A stretch of 64,000 nucleotides of DNA from a bacterium (lineage in GTDB: Bacteria > Patescibacteriota > Microgenomatia > UBA1406 > GWC2-37-13): positions 186,001 through 250,000 of the forward strand of contig JAKBEU010000002.1 in assembly GCA_021833625.1 (NCBI GenBank). Direction: 5' to 3'. Below are positions 35,179-42,841 of this stretch, one piece after another. Numbering within the stretch: the stretch's first letter is position 1; each line of letters opens with the position of its first letter. The position numbers were made by a program, and so were the translations under genes. The notes under the pieces are model-generated. The model was given only the letters and a program-made list of their open reading frames with translations, was not told where the DNA came from and searched no databases.

Positions 35179-37389
35179 TTAATTGGTTAATAACTGGGAA
35201 TTTCTCATTTCTTCCGGATACTCTGTCTGACCATAGAGATAGCGTATATAACTCTCCAGTTTTGGGTACACTTTTCTCATCAGTTCCCGGGCGCTTCTGT
35301 TTGAATCGTCTTTGGACATTTGCTTGGTGCTTCGTGCTTCTTGTACGCTCACAAGTTCTCTAAGCAGCGTTGCAAAATCAGGGTCCCATAGAAACTGCAT
35401 AGCATGATGGACAAACGGATTGTCAGAAAGAGGGAAGTATGCCTGCATATTTAGGCTTTCGAGCTTTTTTTTCAGTTCTCCCATTCGACTTTCATCTGAC
35501 AAGTAATGGGGAAGCGCTGCTTGAACTTTTACAAATTCGCCCTGTGCCACCTCAAGAGCTTTCTGTTTTTCGCTTAGTTTATTTCCTAATTCTTTTTCCA
35601 TTTTTTCTGCCCCCCGGACCTGTCCGCCCATATATTCGACAACAGATCCGCTTTGCACCGGTACGCTTCCTGCCAAAAGGGAGTCAAGATACGCAACAAC
35701 CTCAGGAAGTCTTTGTACATCTGCACGCGTCATGTCATCAGCACTGCCTTCTTCAACTTTTCTTTGTGCGTTTTGAAGTGATTTTTCAGCGGAGGTACGC
35801 ATTTTTTTTACCATCTCGAGTTCTGTTGGCTTTACATGTGTCACTTTGCCTTCTGTCAATGTGCGACTAAGCGTAAGATATCTTTGATTTTCTGCAACAG
35901 ACTGTTCCTGTTGGACAAATTGCTGGTGTGCCTTATCCACTCCCTGTTGGGCTTTTTTCAGGGGAGCAAGCGTGGCTTGCAGCTTTGTCAGTTCGCCTAT
36001 TGTGTCCGCTTTTTCTTTGCTGTTATCAGCAAGATACGATCTCAAAAACTGCAGGTGCTCGGTCACGTTGTTTCGGTGGAGTCGTGCGGGATTGCTGAAT
36101 TGTTGATCGACCGATTCTAAGAAGGTTCTTGTCTCCTCAGGTGTGCCAAGCTTTCCGGAAAAATTGAGTCTCGTCTCATGTTGCACTCCGTTTCTGAATG
36201 TGGGAAGATCGGCAAATCCAACAGCTAATGCTTGCGGATTTTGGGTTGCAAATCTCAGGTAAATATCCCTCATCATAATAAGCCCACGTGCGAACGCCGG
36301 ATCGTTTCCCATTTTTTCTAGTTCCTCACTCGATGGCTCTCTTAGTCCCATAATGACATCCTTCGGAAGATCCATTGAGCCCCACCGGAGATGGTCTATC
36401 TGTTTTTCGCGGACATGGTAGTCTGACTGAAGAGCTCTTTCCATTGCTGCTCTCACCGGTCCGTTATGACCGTCGCTGTCAAGCTGTCTTTGCAGTGCCT
36501 GTTGTACCAATTGCAATTCATTTGGCCCCATATAGGTATAAATAACTTCAGCAATACGGAAGGAGGGATCATAGGGGAGACCCATTTGTGAAAACCACTC
36601 AGATAACGCTTGAGGTAACCCCAGTTCGTCAAAGTTAACCGACAACACCGTTGAGTCAGGATTAATGAGTTTTGATCTTCGTTTAACTATTTCATTTATT
36701 CGCTCGTATGCTGCCTTCGTTTCTGTTTGCGCTTCATCATGGGGAACTCCAAACTCATTTTCAAGCCGCGATGCCCACATGTCCGACTCGATTAAATGAA
36801 CCATTTCACTTTGTCCTCCCAAGAGTGCCCCTGAGGCATGAGTTATGGAGGGCGCTAAATTAACGAGCTTTCGCGCGGTATCCGCAACAACTTCCGGCGT
36901 AACCAATCCGTTTTGCATTGCAACGCGAAGTTCGGTCATTGTCCGCACTCCCCATGTTTCGATGACACAGGATCCGCCGGTATGCATATTATTTGTTTCT
37001 CGGACGGTGAGCTCTCCCGGCACGGAACGAACGCGGACATAGTCTGATGTTCCTAGGTTTGAGACTGCAGTTTCAAATTCCGTTGGAGTCAGGTTTTCAG
37101 GGCCCCTGCTTGTCGGAGAAAACTGTGTATATCCGCTCATCCAATTCGGGTTATTGGCAGGGTCAAACCGTCCGTCGTACCTGTTTGGCCTATGAAAATC
37201 GTCTCCATATTCTCCTGAATCGCTTGTTGGCGGCCATATTTTTCCCAGTACCCCCCTATGGAAATTCAGATATCTTTCAAATCGGGTCCCTCCCTCCATA
37301 ACTCCTTCCAGAGGATCCATTACCTCAGCTCTTGGAATGGGGGTTCTCAAGACTTCATTGGTCCTTTTCGCTTCGATGACTGTACTCAT
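35179..37389 (-). CDS. 736-residue soluble protein with long coiled coil, unknown function
   Basis: No family recognised. Residues 1-440 look globular, with Gly/Asn/Pro-rich parts at the start (about 30-110) and a TGGSCVIETWGVR segment near 135. A coiled-coil-rich region spans about 440-650 (KLQATLAPLKKAQQGVDKAH and NKLSEKQKALEVAQGEFVK). A helical end follows. No membrane helix or signal peptide is visible. It is Gln- and Glu-rich compared with its neighbours. It is the first gene of a tight operon (12 bp to DUF1177) behind a structured leader, so its cellular partners may be the ATPase and peptidase. Confidence 0.7.
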   Translation of the reverse strand: MSTVIEAKRTNEVLRTPIPRAEVMDPLEGVMEGGTRFERYLNFHRGVLGKIWPPTSDSGEYGDDFHRPNRYDGRFDPANNPNWMSGYTQFSPTSRGPENLTPTEFETAVSNLGTSDYVRVRSVPGELTVRETNNMHTGGSCVIETWGVRTMTELRVAMQNGLVTPEVVADTARKLVNLAPSITHASGALLGGQSEMVHLIESDMWASRLENEFGVPHDEAQTETKAAYERINEIVKRRSKLINPDSTVLSVNFDELGLPQALSEWFSQMGLPYDPSFRIAEVIYTYMGPNELQLVQQALQRQLDSDGHNGPVRAAMERALQSDYHVREKQIDHLRWGSMDLPKDVIMGLREPSSEELEKMGNDPAFARGLIMMRDIYLRFATQNPQALAVGFADLPTFRNGVQHETRLNFSGKLGTPEETRTFLESVDQQFSNPARLHRNNVTEHLQFLRSYLADNSKEKADTIGELTKLQATLAPLKKAQQGVDKAHQQFVQQEQSVAENQRYLTLSRTLTEGKVTHVKPTELEMVKKMRTSAEKSLQNAQRKVEEGSADDMTRADVQRLPEVVAYLDSLLAGSVPVQSGSVVEYMGGQVRGAEKMEKELGNKLSEKQKALEVAQGEFVKVQAALPHYLSDESRMGELKKKLESLNMQAYFPLSDNPFVHHAMQFLWDPDFATLLRELVSVQEARSTKQMSKDDSNRSARELMRKVYPKLESYIRYLYGQTEYPEEMRNSQLLTN

Positions 37390-37409
37390 AATAAGGGTAA
37401 AACTAAAAA

Positions 37410-37430
37410 CCCCGCCTTTGTGGGGCGGGG
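37410..37430 (-). terminator. Intrinsic-terminator-like hairpin just upstream of the 736-aa gene
   Basis: CCCCGCC (37410-37416) pairs with GGCGGGG (37424-37430). Read on the minus strand the stem is followed by TTTTTAGTTTT. It lies 20 bp before the ATG at 37389, so it would either end transcripts from serS or attenuate expression of the operon. Confidence 0.7.
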
Positions 37431-37460
37431 AAAATATTTATAAATAATAAATAAATTCAC

Positions 37461-37474
37461 CCGCCTAGAGGCGG
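37461..37474. repeat. Short GC hairpin
   Basis: CCGCC, TAGA, GGCGG: a 5-bp stem with a 4-base loop in A/T-rich DNA. It has no T-run on either side. It is one of three similar CCGCC hairpins in the 363-bp gap. Confidence 0.4.
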
Positions 37475-37533
37475 AGAATAAGACAAAAGACAAAAATAAT
37501 AACGCCGAATATATTCGGATTTGGTGTTTTCAT
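37465..37533 (-). CDS. Possible 22-residue hydrophobic peptide
   Basis: ATG at 37533 reads MKTPNPNIFGVIIFVFCLILRL and stops at TAG (37465-37467). It is nearly all membrane-type sequence after residue 7. A TATAAT at 37567-37562 (minus) lies 28 nt upstream. Its stop falls in the hairpin at 37461-37474. Such short hydrophobic peptides resemble type I toxins, but length alone makes chance likely. Confidence 0.2.
   Translation of the reverse strand: MKTPNPNIFGVIIFVFCLILRL
37505..37518. repeat. 14-bp perfect palindrome, operator-like
   Basis: CCGAATATATTCGG is fully self-complementary and lies mid-gap upstream of the 37389 operon. Its length and symmetry fit a dimeric repressor site. No cognate regulator is evident in the window. 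Confidence 0.35.
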
Positions 37534-37600
37534 TAGTTACAGTAAAAAATAAACGACTCCGATTATAAATAGAAAAATAAAAAATTCTCCCATAATACTG

Positions 37601-37723
37601 AAAAACCCGCCTGTCTGGGCGGGTGCTTTTTAAAAGGTTTTTCCTTTTTTATCCATTAAGCACCTCGCCTGGTAAGGCAAAGTTGTTTAACGATAATAAA
37701 GGAAAAACGACTGTTCATATTAC
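37601..37723 (-). ncRNA. Candidate structured small RNA or 5' leader (about 123 nt)
   Basis: It starts about 7 nt after a strong promoter and ends at an intrinsic terminator. GUUUUUCCUUU (37708-37698) pairs perfectly with AAAGGAAAAAC (37647-37637). Inside, UUAUC/GAUAA, GUUAAAC/GCUUAAU (one A-C mismatch) and ACUUUGCCU/AGGCGAGGU continue the stem to a UACC loop. Several pairs are G-U on the minus strand and would be A-C on the plus strand, which supports minus-strand transcription. No Rfam family is recognised. It could be an independent RNA, or a leader with attenuator for the operon at 37389. There is no other gene in 37390-37752. Confidence 0.55.
37606..37623 (-). terminator. Intrinsic terminator of the candidate RNA
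   Basis: CCCGCC (37606-37611) pairs with GGCGGG (37618-37623) around TGTCTG. The minus strand continues with TTTTT (37605-37601). The plus strand has TGCTTTTT after the stem, so it could work weakly in both directions. Confidence 0.75.
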
Positions 37724-37729
37724 CTGTTC

Positions 37730-37756
37730 ATTATATCACGATTTTTATAAAGTCAA
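37730..37756 (-). promoter_or_regulatory. Strong promoter of the candidate RNA
   Basis: Minus strand: TTGACT (37756-37751), 15 bp, then TATAAT (37735-37730) with TG one base upstream (extended -10). The -35 box overlaps the serS stop codon. It is the best two-box promoter match I found in the window. Confidence 0.65.
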
Positions 37757-39000
37757 GGAGATATCTTGTCAAAGCCAGTGTATGACTGCAATACTTTCGG
37801 GACAGTTATTGTTCCGTCTTTCTGCTGATAATTTTCAAGAACGGCAATCAGGGTACGGGGAGATGCCATTGCGGTATTGTTCAGCGAGTAACAATATTCG
37901 GTTGTGCCGTCTTTTTTTCTGTATTTTATTTTCAATCTTCGGGTCTGGAACTCGCCCATTATCGAATTACTCATTGTCTCTCCGTATTTTTTCCGGGCCG
38001 GCATCCATGTTTCGATATCGTATTTTTTTATCTGAGGTTCACCCATATCTCCCGTACACATAAGCAAAACGCGGTAGGGGAGACCCAAATCCTGTAAGAT
38101 TTCCTCTGAGTTCTGTTGCAGTTCTTCGTGCAGTTTTCGTGCTTCGTCAAGATTATTTTTTCCAATAATGACCTGTTCTATTTTCCAGAATTCATGGACG
38201 CGGTAAAGCCCTTTTGTATCTTTGCCGTATGCTCCCGCCTCTTTTCTGAAGCAGGGAGAAAACGCAACGAATTTTTTCGGAAGATCTTCTTCTTTCAAAA
38301 TTTCACCGGAAAAATAAGAAGTCACGGGAACCTCTGCGGTCCCGGCCAAATATGCGTCGTCATCATTCAGTTTATATACTTCCTGCTCTCCCCAAGGAAA
38401 CTGTGCAGTACCGAAAAGAGTAAATCCCTTGACGATGGAAGGAGCGATAAGGGGGGTATACCCTTTTTCGGTAAGTTTTTTGAATACGTAAAAAAGGAGT
38501 GCCATATGCAGAATTGCCCCTTTATTTTTCAAGAAATATCCCCTAAATCCGGACACCTTCGTTCCCCGTTCAAGATCGAGAATATCAAGCGCAAGCCCCA
38601 GATCAATGTGGTCTTTGGCGGGGAAATCGAATGTTGGGGTTTCTCCCCATTTTTTTATTTCCTGGTTACCCGTCTCGTCTTTTCCGACAGGCACCTCATC
38701 AAGCGGAACGTTGGGGACAAAGCTTACCATTGTGTTAAGCTCTTTCTCGATTGTTGCAAGTTTTAATTCCTTATCTTTTAGTTCCGTTTTTAATTCTATG
38801 CCTCTTTTTTTTGTTACCTCTGTGAAAGGTTGTTTGGCAATTTTGTTGCGTTCTTCCCTGAGAAGCTGTATCTGCCTAATATATTCTTTCCTGTCGTCGT
38901 CAAAGGTAAGTATCTTATCTACATCGGCAACCCTGTTTTTATTTTTTATTGCGGCAATTACTTTTTCTTTGTTTTGTCGGATATATTCAAGGGATAACAT
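37753..39000 (-). CDS. serS: Seryl-tRNA synthetase
   Basis: 415 residues, class II. N-terminal coiled coil arm (about 25-105) begins after MLSLEYIRQNKEKVIAAIKNK. The core has TAEVPVTSYFSGEIL near 230, motif 2 FVAFSPCFRKEAGAYGKDTKG near 255-275 and the motif 3 region (NNTAMASPRTLIAVLENYQQ) near 380. It charges tRNA-Ser. ATG 39000 gives the family N-terminus. The earlier in-frame start lies in rdgB. It has an exact leaderless-type promoter inside the rdgB end. Confidence 0.96.
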   Translation of the reverse strand: MLSLEYIRQNKEKVIAAIKNKNRVADVDKILTFDDDRKEYIRQIQLLREERNKIAKQPFTEVTKKRGIELKTELKDKELKLATIEKELNTMVSFVPNVPLDEVPVGKDETGNQEIKKWGETPTFDFPAKDHIDLGLALDILDLERGTKVSGFRGYFLKNKGAILHMALLFYVFKKLTEKGYTPLIAPSIVKGFTLFGTAQFPWGEQEVYKLNDDDAYLAGTAEVPVTSYFSGEILKEEDLPKKFVAFSPCFRKEAGAYGKDTKGLYRVHEFWKIEQVIIGKNNLDEARKLHEELQQNSEEILQDLGLPYRVLLMCTGDMGEPQIKKYDIETWMPARKKYGETMSNSIMGEFQTRRLKIKYRKKDGTTEYCYSLNNTAMASPRTLIAVLENYQQKDGTITVPKVLQSYTGFDKISP

Positions 39001-39004
39001 AGGA

Positions 39005-39622
39005 TTATTGTAACAAATCGCTTGCAATAAGGGGAGCCAGCTCGCGTACCGCAAGAAGACGATGGTTAACTAAGGCATGTTCTTCGGATGAAAGTTCATC
39101 ATAAAATTTGTTGAACCTGTCGACTATAAAAAGGGCGCGGTAGGGAAAGCCTGGACGGGCCAAGCCGCTTGAATGGTGGGCAACGTGTCCGTCAACGGAC
39201 TTTGTCACCTGTATATGCATGTTGTGAAGCGGATTAAAAAAGTGGAGACAAAGGGTAAGGTGACAGGTGCGCTTTTCATCAGGAAAGCCATGAAGTTTTT
39301 TAAGCGTATAGTTTGTGAGTTCGACGTCAGTTGCATCTCTCCCGATCCACCGTTTTGAATGGACTCCGGGTTCGCCATTTAAAGCATCAATCGTAATTCC
39401 TCCATCATCTGCAACGGTCGGAAGTCCTGAGATTTTAGAAAAATAGAGCGCTTTTAATTTTGCGTTCTCAGAGAACGTTTCCCCCGTTTCCTCCGGTTCC
39501 TGGTTAATATTCAGATCGTCAAGAAGAATGAGCGAAATGCCGGACTTCAAAAGGGGCGCAAAGCCTCTTCTCAATTCCTCCTTTTTTGCCGGATTGTGAG
39601 TGGCAATGAGAAGCTGTTTCAT
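39005..39622 (-). CDS. rdgB: Non-canonical purine NTP pyrophosphatase (RdgB/HAM1)
   Basis: Hydrolyses dITP/XTP to the monophosphate to keep damaged purines out of DNA and RNA. The 205-residue protein has LLIATHNPAKKEELRRGF at the start, EETGETFSENAKLKALYFS near 42, VADDGGITIDALNGEPGVHS near 70-90 and KRWIGRDATD. The C-terminal half is more divergent than usual: the FGYDP region is replaced by GLARPGFPYRALFI. It overlaps lysS by 4 bp, and its last codons hold the serS -10 box. Confidence 0.83.
   Translation of the reverse strand: MKQLLIATHNPAKKEELRRGFAPLLKSGISLILLDDLNINQEPEETGETFSENAKLKALYFSKISGLPTVADDGGITIDALNGEPGVHSKRWIGRDATDVELTNYTLKKLHGFPDEKRTCHLTLCLHFFNPLHNMHIQVTKSVDGHVAHHSSGLARPGFPYRALFIVDRFNKFYDELSSEEHALVNHRLLAVRELAPLIASDLLQ
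39007..39012 (-). promoter_or_regulatory. Leaderless-type extended -10 element for serS
   Basis: Minus strand TGTTACAAT ends exactly 6 nt before the serS ATG (39000). It is built into the last codons of rdgB. The 19-mer TTGTTACAATAATCCTATG closely matches the one ahead of the M20 peptidase at 42841. Confidence 0.6.
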
Positions 39623-41682
39623 AGTCCAAGGTCGCCCGCAATAGTTTGCATTGCGTTAAGCGCCAGTGTAACGAAATCGGCAAGGGGAAGACCTAGCTTG
39701 TCTTCACACTGTTGGATCATTGCCCTGTTTGTCCGTGCGGCAAACCCCTTATTTTTGAATTTTTTCAAAACTGCCTCCGGCGTTACGTCTGCTATTTTCT
39801 TATTCGGCAGAATAAGTGTTGTTGCGGTAATAAGTCCGGTCAGACTGTCACATGAACTTAAGGACCAGTCCATATTGGTCATCGGCTCTTTCTGTTTGTT
39901 GTAGTCAAAGTTATGGGCAAGAATAGCATTTAGCAACTCTTCGTTTGTCTCTCCTTCTTTTTTCAACATTTCAACCGTTTTTACTGCGTGTTTTTCGGGA
40001 GTCAGTTTTGTTTCTTCCCAGTCCGCATCATGCAGTAATCCGGTAACTCCCCAGAGATTTTCATCCCCATTAAAATGTCGGGCAAGTGCTTTCATGACCG
40101 CTTCAACGGCAAGGGAATGTTTAAAGACATTCGCTGCAAGGCGCGGCTGAACAAAAGCAATGGCTTTTTCACGGGTGAAAAAAAGTGGTGCGGATTTTTT
40201 TGCAGCCTGTTTTTCGTTTGAAGGAGTGTGGACTGACATCCCGCTTTTTTTAAGAGTCGGGAACAACATTGTTTCGCGGATCGCCCATGTGTTGGTAAAG
40301 AACATGACAAGGCGTTCTATTCCGATGCCAATTCCTCCGGTCGGCGGCATACCAAATTCCATTGCGGTCAAAAAATCTTCATCAATCTGTTGCGCCTCTT
40401 CCTTATCTTTTCGGACTGCCTTTTGATCGTTACTGAAACGTGCACGCTGGATTACCGGATCCGTAAGTTCGCTCCATCCGTCACAGATTTCTTTTCCGGC
40501 AATATATCCTTCAAACCGTTCGACCCATCCTTTTTTGGTGGGATGGCCCTTTGAAAGAGGGGATACGTCTTCCGGATAATCAATTATCCATGTGGGTTCG
40601 ATAAGAAGTTTTGGAATGGAATGTTCAAAGATGACATAAATAAGCTGTCCTTTTGTCTCTCCTCCTATTAGTTCTATTGCATGTGTTTTGCAATACGCCA
40701 TAAGATCTTCTTTTGAAGAGGAGTCGACGTCAAGTGAAAGTTTTTCTTTCATTATTTCAGACATGGGGATTCGCGGCCATTTGCCGGACAGGTTAATTTC
40801 CTTTTCTTCTATTTTCATTTTCAAAGAACCGTTCAGTTTTTCCGCAAGGAATTTGAAAAGCCCCTCCGTCACATCCATGACACGGTGATAATTTGCGTAT
40901 GCTTCGTACCATTCAACCATGGTAAATTCAGGACTGTGCGATCTGTCAAACCCTTCATTCCTGAAGTCGTGTCCTATTTCATATACTTTCTCGTATCCTC
41001 CCGCAATGAGGCGCTTCAAATACAGTTCAAACGCGATTCTCAGATACATATCCTGGTCGAGAGCATTGTAGTGTGTTACAAACGGTTTTGCATTTGCTCC
41101 TCCATATAGGGGATGAAAAACGGGAGTTTCGACTTCCCAAAACCCTAAGTTGTCCAAATATTCTCGCAAAAACCTCAGCAATTTTGTGCGAACATTAAAT
41201 CGCTCTCTCACTTCCGGGTTGAGAAGTAGATCAAGGTAGCGCTGTCGAAATCTCTGTTCCGTATCTTTCAGCCCATACCATTCATGGGGAAGCGGTTGAA
41301 GCGATTTGGAAAGAAGTGTTAAACTTGAAGGGATAATGGACAGCTCTCCTGCGGTTGTTTTTGTAACCGTTCCTTCAACGCCGAGATAATCACCGATATC
41401 AAGAAGCGATAATTGTTTATACGTTTCCTCTCCCAGTACGTCTTTTTTAAAGAAAAGTTGGATTTTCCCGGACTCATCTTTTAAATCGGCAAATGCGATA
41501 TTTCCATGTGTCCTGAATGAGAACAATTTTCCCGCAGTTTTTACCTGTTTTCCTTCCATGTCTCTTACTTCCCCAATCATCTGTTTTTTTTCATATGATG
41601 AAGGGTAGGGATTCCATCCGATTTCACGTATTTTTTCCAGTTTTTTCAGCCGGTCTTCTTTCAGATTTTGTGCGGTAGACAT
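39619..41682 (-). CDS. lysS: Lysyl-tRNA synthetase (class II) fused to a C-terminal HD hydrolase domain
   Basis: 687 residues. The LysRS part (1 to about 500) has the OB anticodon domain, motif 2 EIGHDFRNEGFDRSHSPEFTM near 235-255 and motif 3 MPPTGGIGIGIERLVMFFTN near 450. From about 505 an HD phosphohydrolase domain follows: HS at 522-523, GLLHDADWEE with HD at 551-552, ILAHN near 590 and a final Asp in SSCDSLTG near 612. The extra domain is about 180 residues and is not part of normal LysRS (about 490-500 residues). Its substrate is unknown; alarmone or nucleotide hydrolysis is speculative. Confidence 0.93.
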   Translation of the reverse strand: MSTAQNLKEDRLKKLEKIREIGWNPYPSSYEKKQMIGEVRDMEGKQVKTAGKLFSFRTHGNIAFADLKDESGKIQLFFKKDVLGEETYKQLSLLDIGDYLGVEGTVTKTTAGELSIIPSSLTLLSKSLQPLPHEWYGLKDTEQRFRQRYLDLLLNPEVRERFNVRTKLLRFLREYLDNLGFWEVETPVFHPLYGGANAKPFVTHYNALDQDMYLRIAFELYLKRLIAGGYEKVYEIGHDFRNEGFDRSHSPEFTMVEWYEAYANYHRVMDVTEGLFKFLAEKLNGSLKMKIEEKEINLSGKWPRIPMSEIMKEKLSLDVDSSSKEDLMAYCKTHAIELIGGETKGQLIYVIFEHSIPKLLIEPTWIIDYPEDVSPLSKGHPTKKGWVERFEGYIAGKEICDGWSELTDPVIQRARFSNDQKAVRKDKEEAQQIDEDFLTAMEFGMPPTGGIGIGIERLVMFFTNTWAIRETMLFPTLKKSGMSVHTPSNEKQAAKKSAPLFFTREKAIAFVQPRLAANVFKHSLAVEAVMKALARHFNGDENLWGVTGLLHDADWEETKLTPEKHAVKTVEMLKKEGETNEELLNAILAHNFDYNKQKEPMTNMDWSLSSCDSLTGLITATTLILPNKKIADVTPEAVLKKFKNKGFAARTNRAMIQQCEDKLGLPLADFVTLALNAMQTIAGDLGL

Positions 41683-41690
41683 ATTTCTCA

Positions 41691-41696
41691 ATTATA
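41691..41696 (-). promoter_or_regulatory. -10 element for lysS
   Basis: Minus strand TATAAT ends 8 nt before the ATG at 41682. It lies in the 28-bp gap after the upstream M20 gene. Confidence 0.5.
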
Positions 41697-41710
41697 ACAA
41701 TAAATGAGTT

Positions 41711-42841
41711 TTATGGAGCCAAATCGACAAGACGAATATACGTTGTCAGTATTTCGCATATTTTTGAAACGGACTGTAAGGATACCCACTCGTTGCATGA
41801 ATGCGCGTTTCCGCCCACCGGGCCAATACCAAGTGTAGATATTTTGTGAGAGCCGAATATATTCTCATCCGCAACGGAAGACCTGAAGTAGGGAACTGCC
41901 TTTTTTCCCGTTGCTTCTCGTATGCTTTTCTTCATCAAAGAAAGATGAGTGTCGCGGGGAGAAACAACATAGGGTTCAAGAAACGGACTTTCTCTTTGCT
42001 TCAGATTGATATCGACTGAAATCTTATTCCCGTATTTTCTTTCGATTCTTGCCGCTACTCCTTTCAGTTTTGCCAATAACTTTACATGCGTAAGGGGAGG
42101 AAGGACAGCAGAGTCCAGTTCACACATAATCTGCTCGGGAAGAGACATACCGGTTGTTTTTGATTCTATTTTTCGTACGAATACAAATTGTTTTTTATCT
42201 CCGTTTTTTTTATACATTTTTTTTAGGGACTGTATAAATTCGCTTAGGACATAGTTAATGTCACATGAGGGTTCGTAAAAAGCATAGTGCTTTGACTGTC
42301 CCCTTATTGATACGGTATATACAGCTCGTCCTATTCTCCCGACTACTATTCCCTGGTTACCGTTTGCAAATGCCGGTTCCGTAGATATGACATTTACGAC
42401 GTCCTCCATGAAAGAAGAATTGATAAGTTTAAATCCTCCTTTTGAGATATTTTCCTCATCAATGCAAAATGCCATTTTAAGCTTTATGTTTTTCGGAGAC
42501 GAATTGAGAAACGAAATGATACTGGCAACCATTCCTGCTTTCATATCCCAAGCTCCGAGCCCATATGCACGGTCTCCCTTAATATTAAGAGTGTAGGGAT
42601 CCGTCATCCATCCATTTGCAATTCCCACTGTGTCTAAATGTGTATACAGCAGAATACTTTTCTTACTCGAACCTTTTTCAACAAGTATGTTATATCTGTC
42701 CTTTTCAACGAGCTGTTTTGTCACCCTGCAATTTTTCTTCAGAAAAAAAGAATATATATATTCGGATATTTCTTTTTCGTGAGGATATCCGGAAGGGATG
42801 GCAACGAGTTTTATAAGCAGTTGTTGTATATCAGTGTTCAT
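41711..42841 (-). CDS. Second M20 family metallopeptidase / deacylase
   Basis: 376 residues. THLDTV (ligands His, Asp) near 75, GLGAWDMKAG near 103, IDEENISKGG (catalytic Glu pair) near 135, STEPAFANGN near 160 and GGNAHSCNEWV near 345. The sequence is only distantly like the M20 gene at 32178, so it is a separate subfamily rather than a duplicate. The start at 42841 is chosen because a -10 box ends 6 nt upstream. ATG 42847 is the alternative. It overlaps the GNAT gene by 11 bp. Confidence 0.87.
   Translation of the reverse strand: MNTDIQQLLIKLVAIPSGYPHEKEISEYIYSFFLKKNCRVTKQLVEKDRYNILVEKGSSKKSILLYTHLDTVGIANGWMTDPYTLNIKGDRAYGLGAWDMKAGMVASIISFLNSSPKNIKLKMAFCIDEENISKGGFKLINSSFMEDVVNVISTEPAFANGNQGIVVGRIGRAVYTVSIRGQSKHYAFYEPSCDINYVLSEFIQSLKKMYKKNGDKKQFVFVRKIESKTTGMSLPEQIMCELDSAVLPPLTHVKLLAKLKGVAARIERKYGNKISVDINLKQRESPFLEPYVVSPRDTHLSLMKKSIREATGKKAVPYFRSSVADENIFGSHKISTLGIGPVGGNAHSCNEWVSLQSVSKICEILTTYIRLVDLAP

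Noticed and set aside
37601-37723. Bacterial SRP (4.5S) RNA
   Set aside because: UUACCAGGCGAGGU resembles part of 4.5S RNA, but the GGAA tetraloop and the GGAAGCAGC strand are absent.
32178-42841. The two M20 peptidases as a recent duplication
   Set aside because: Motifs are shared but the rest differs greatly, so they are separate subfamilies.
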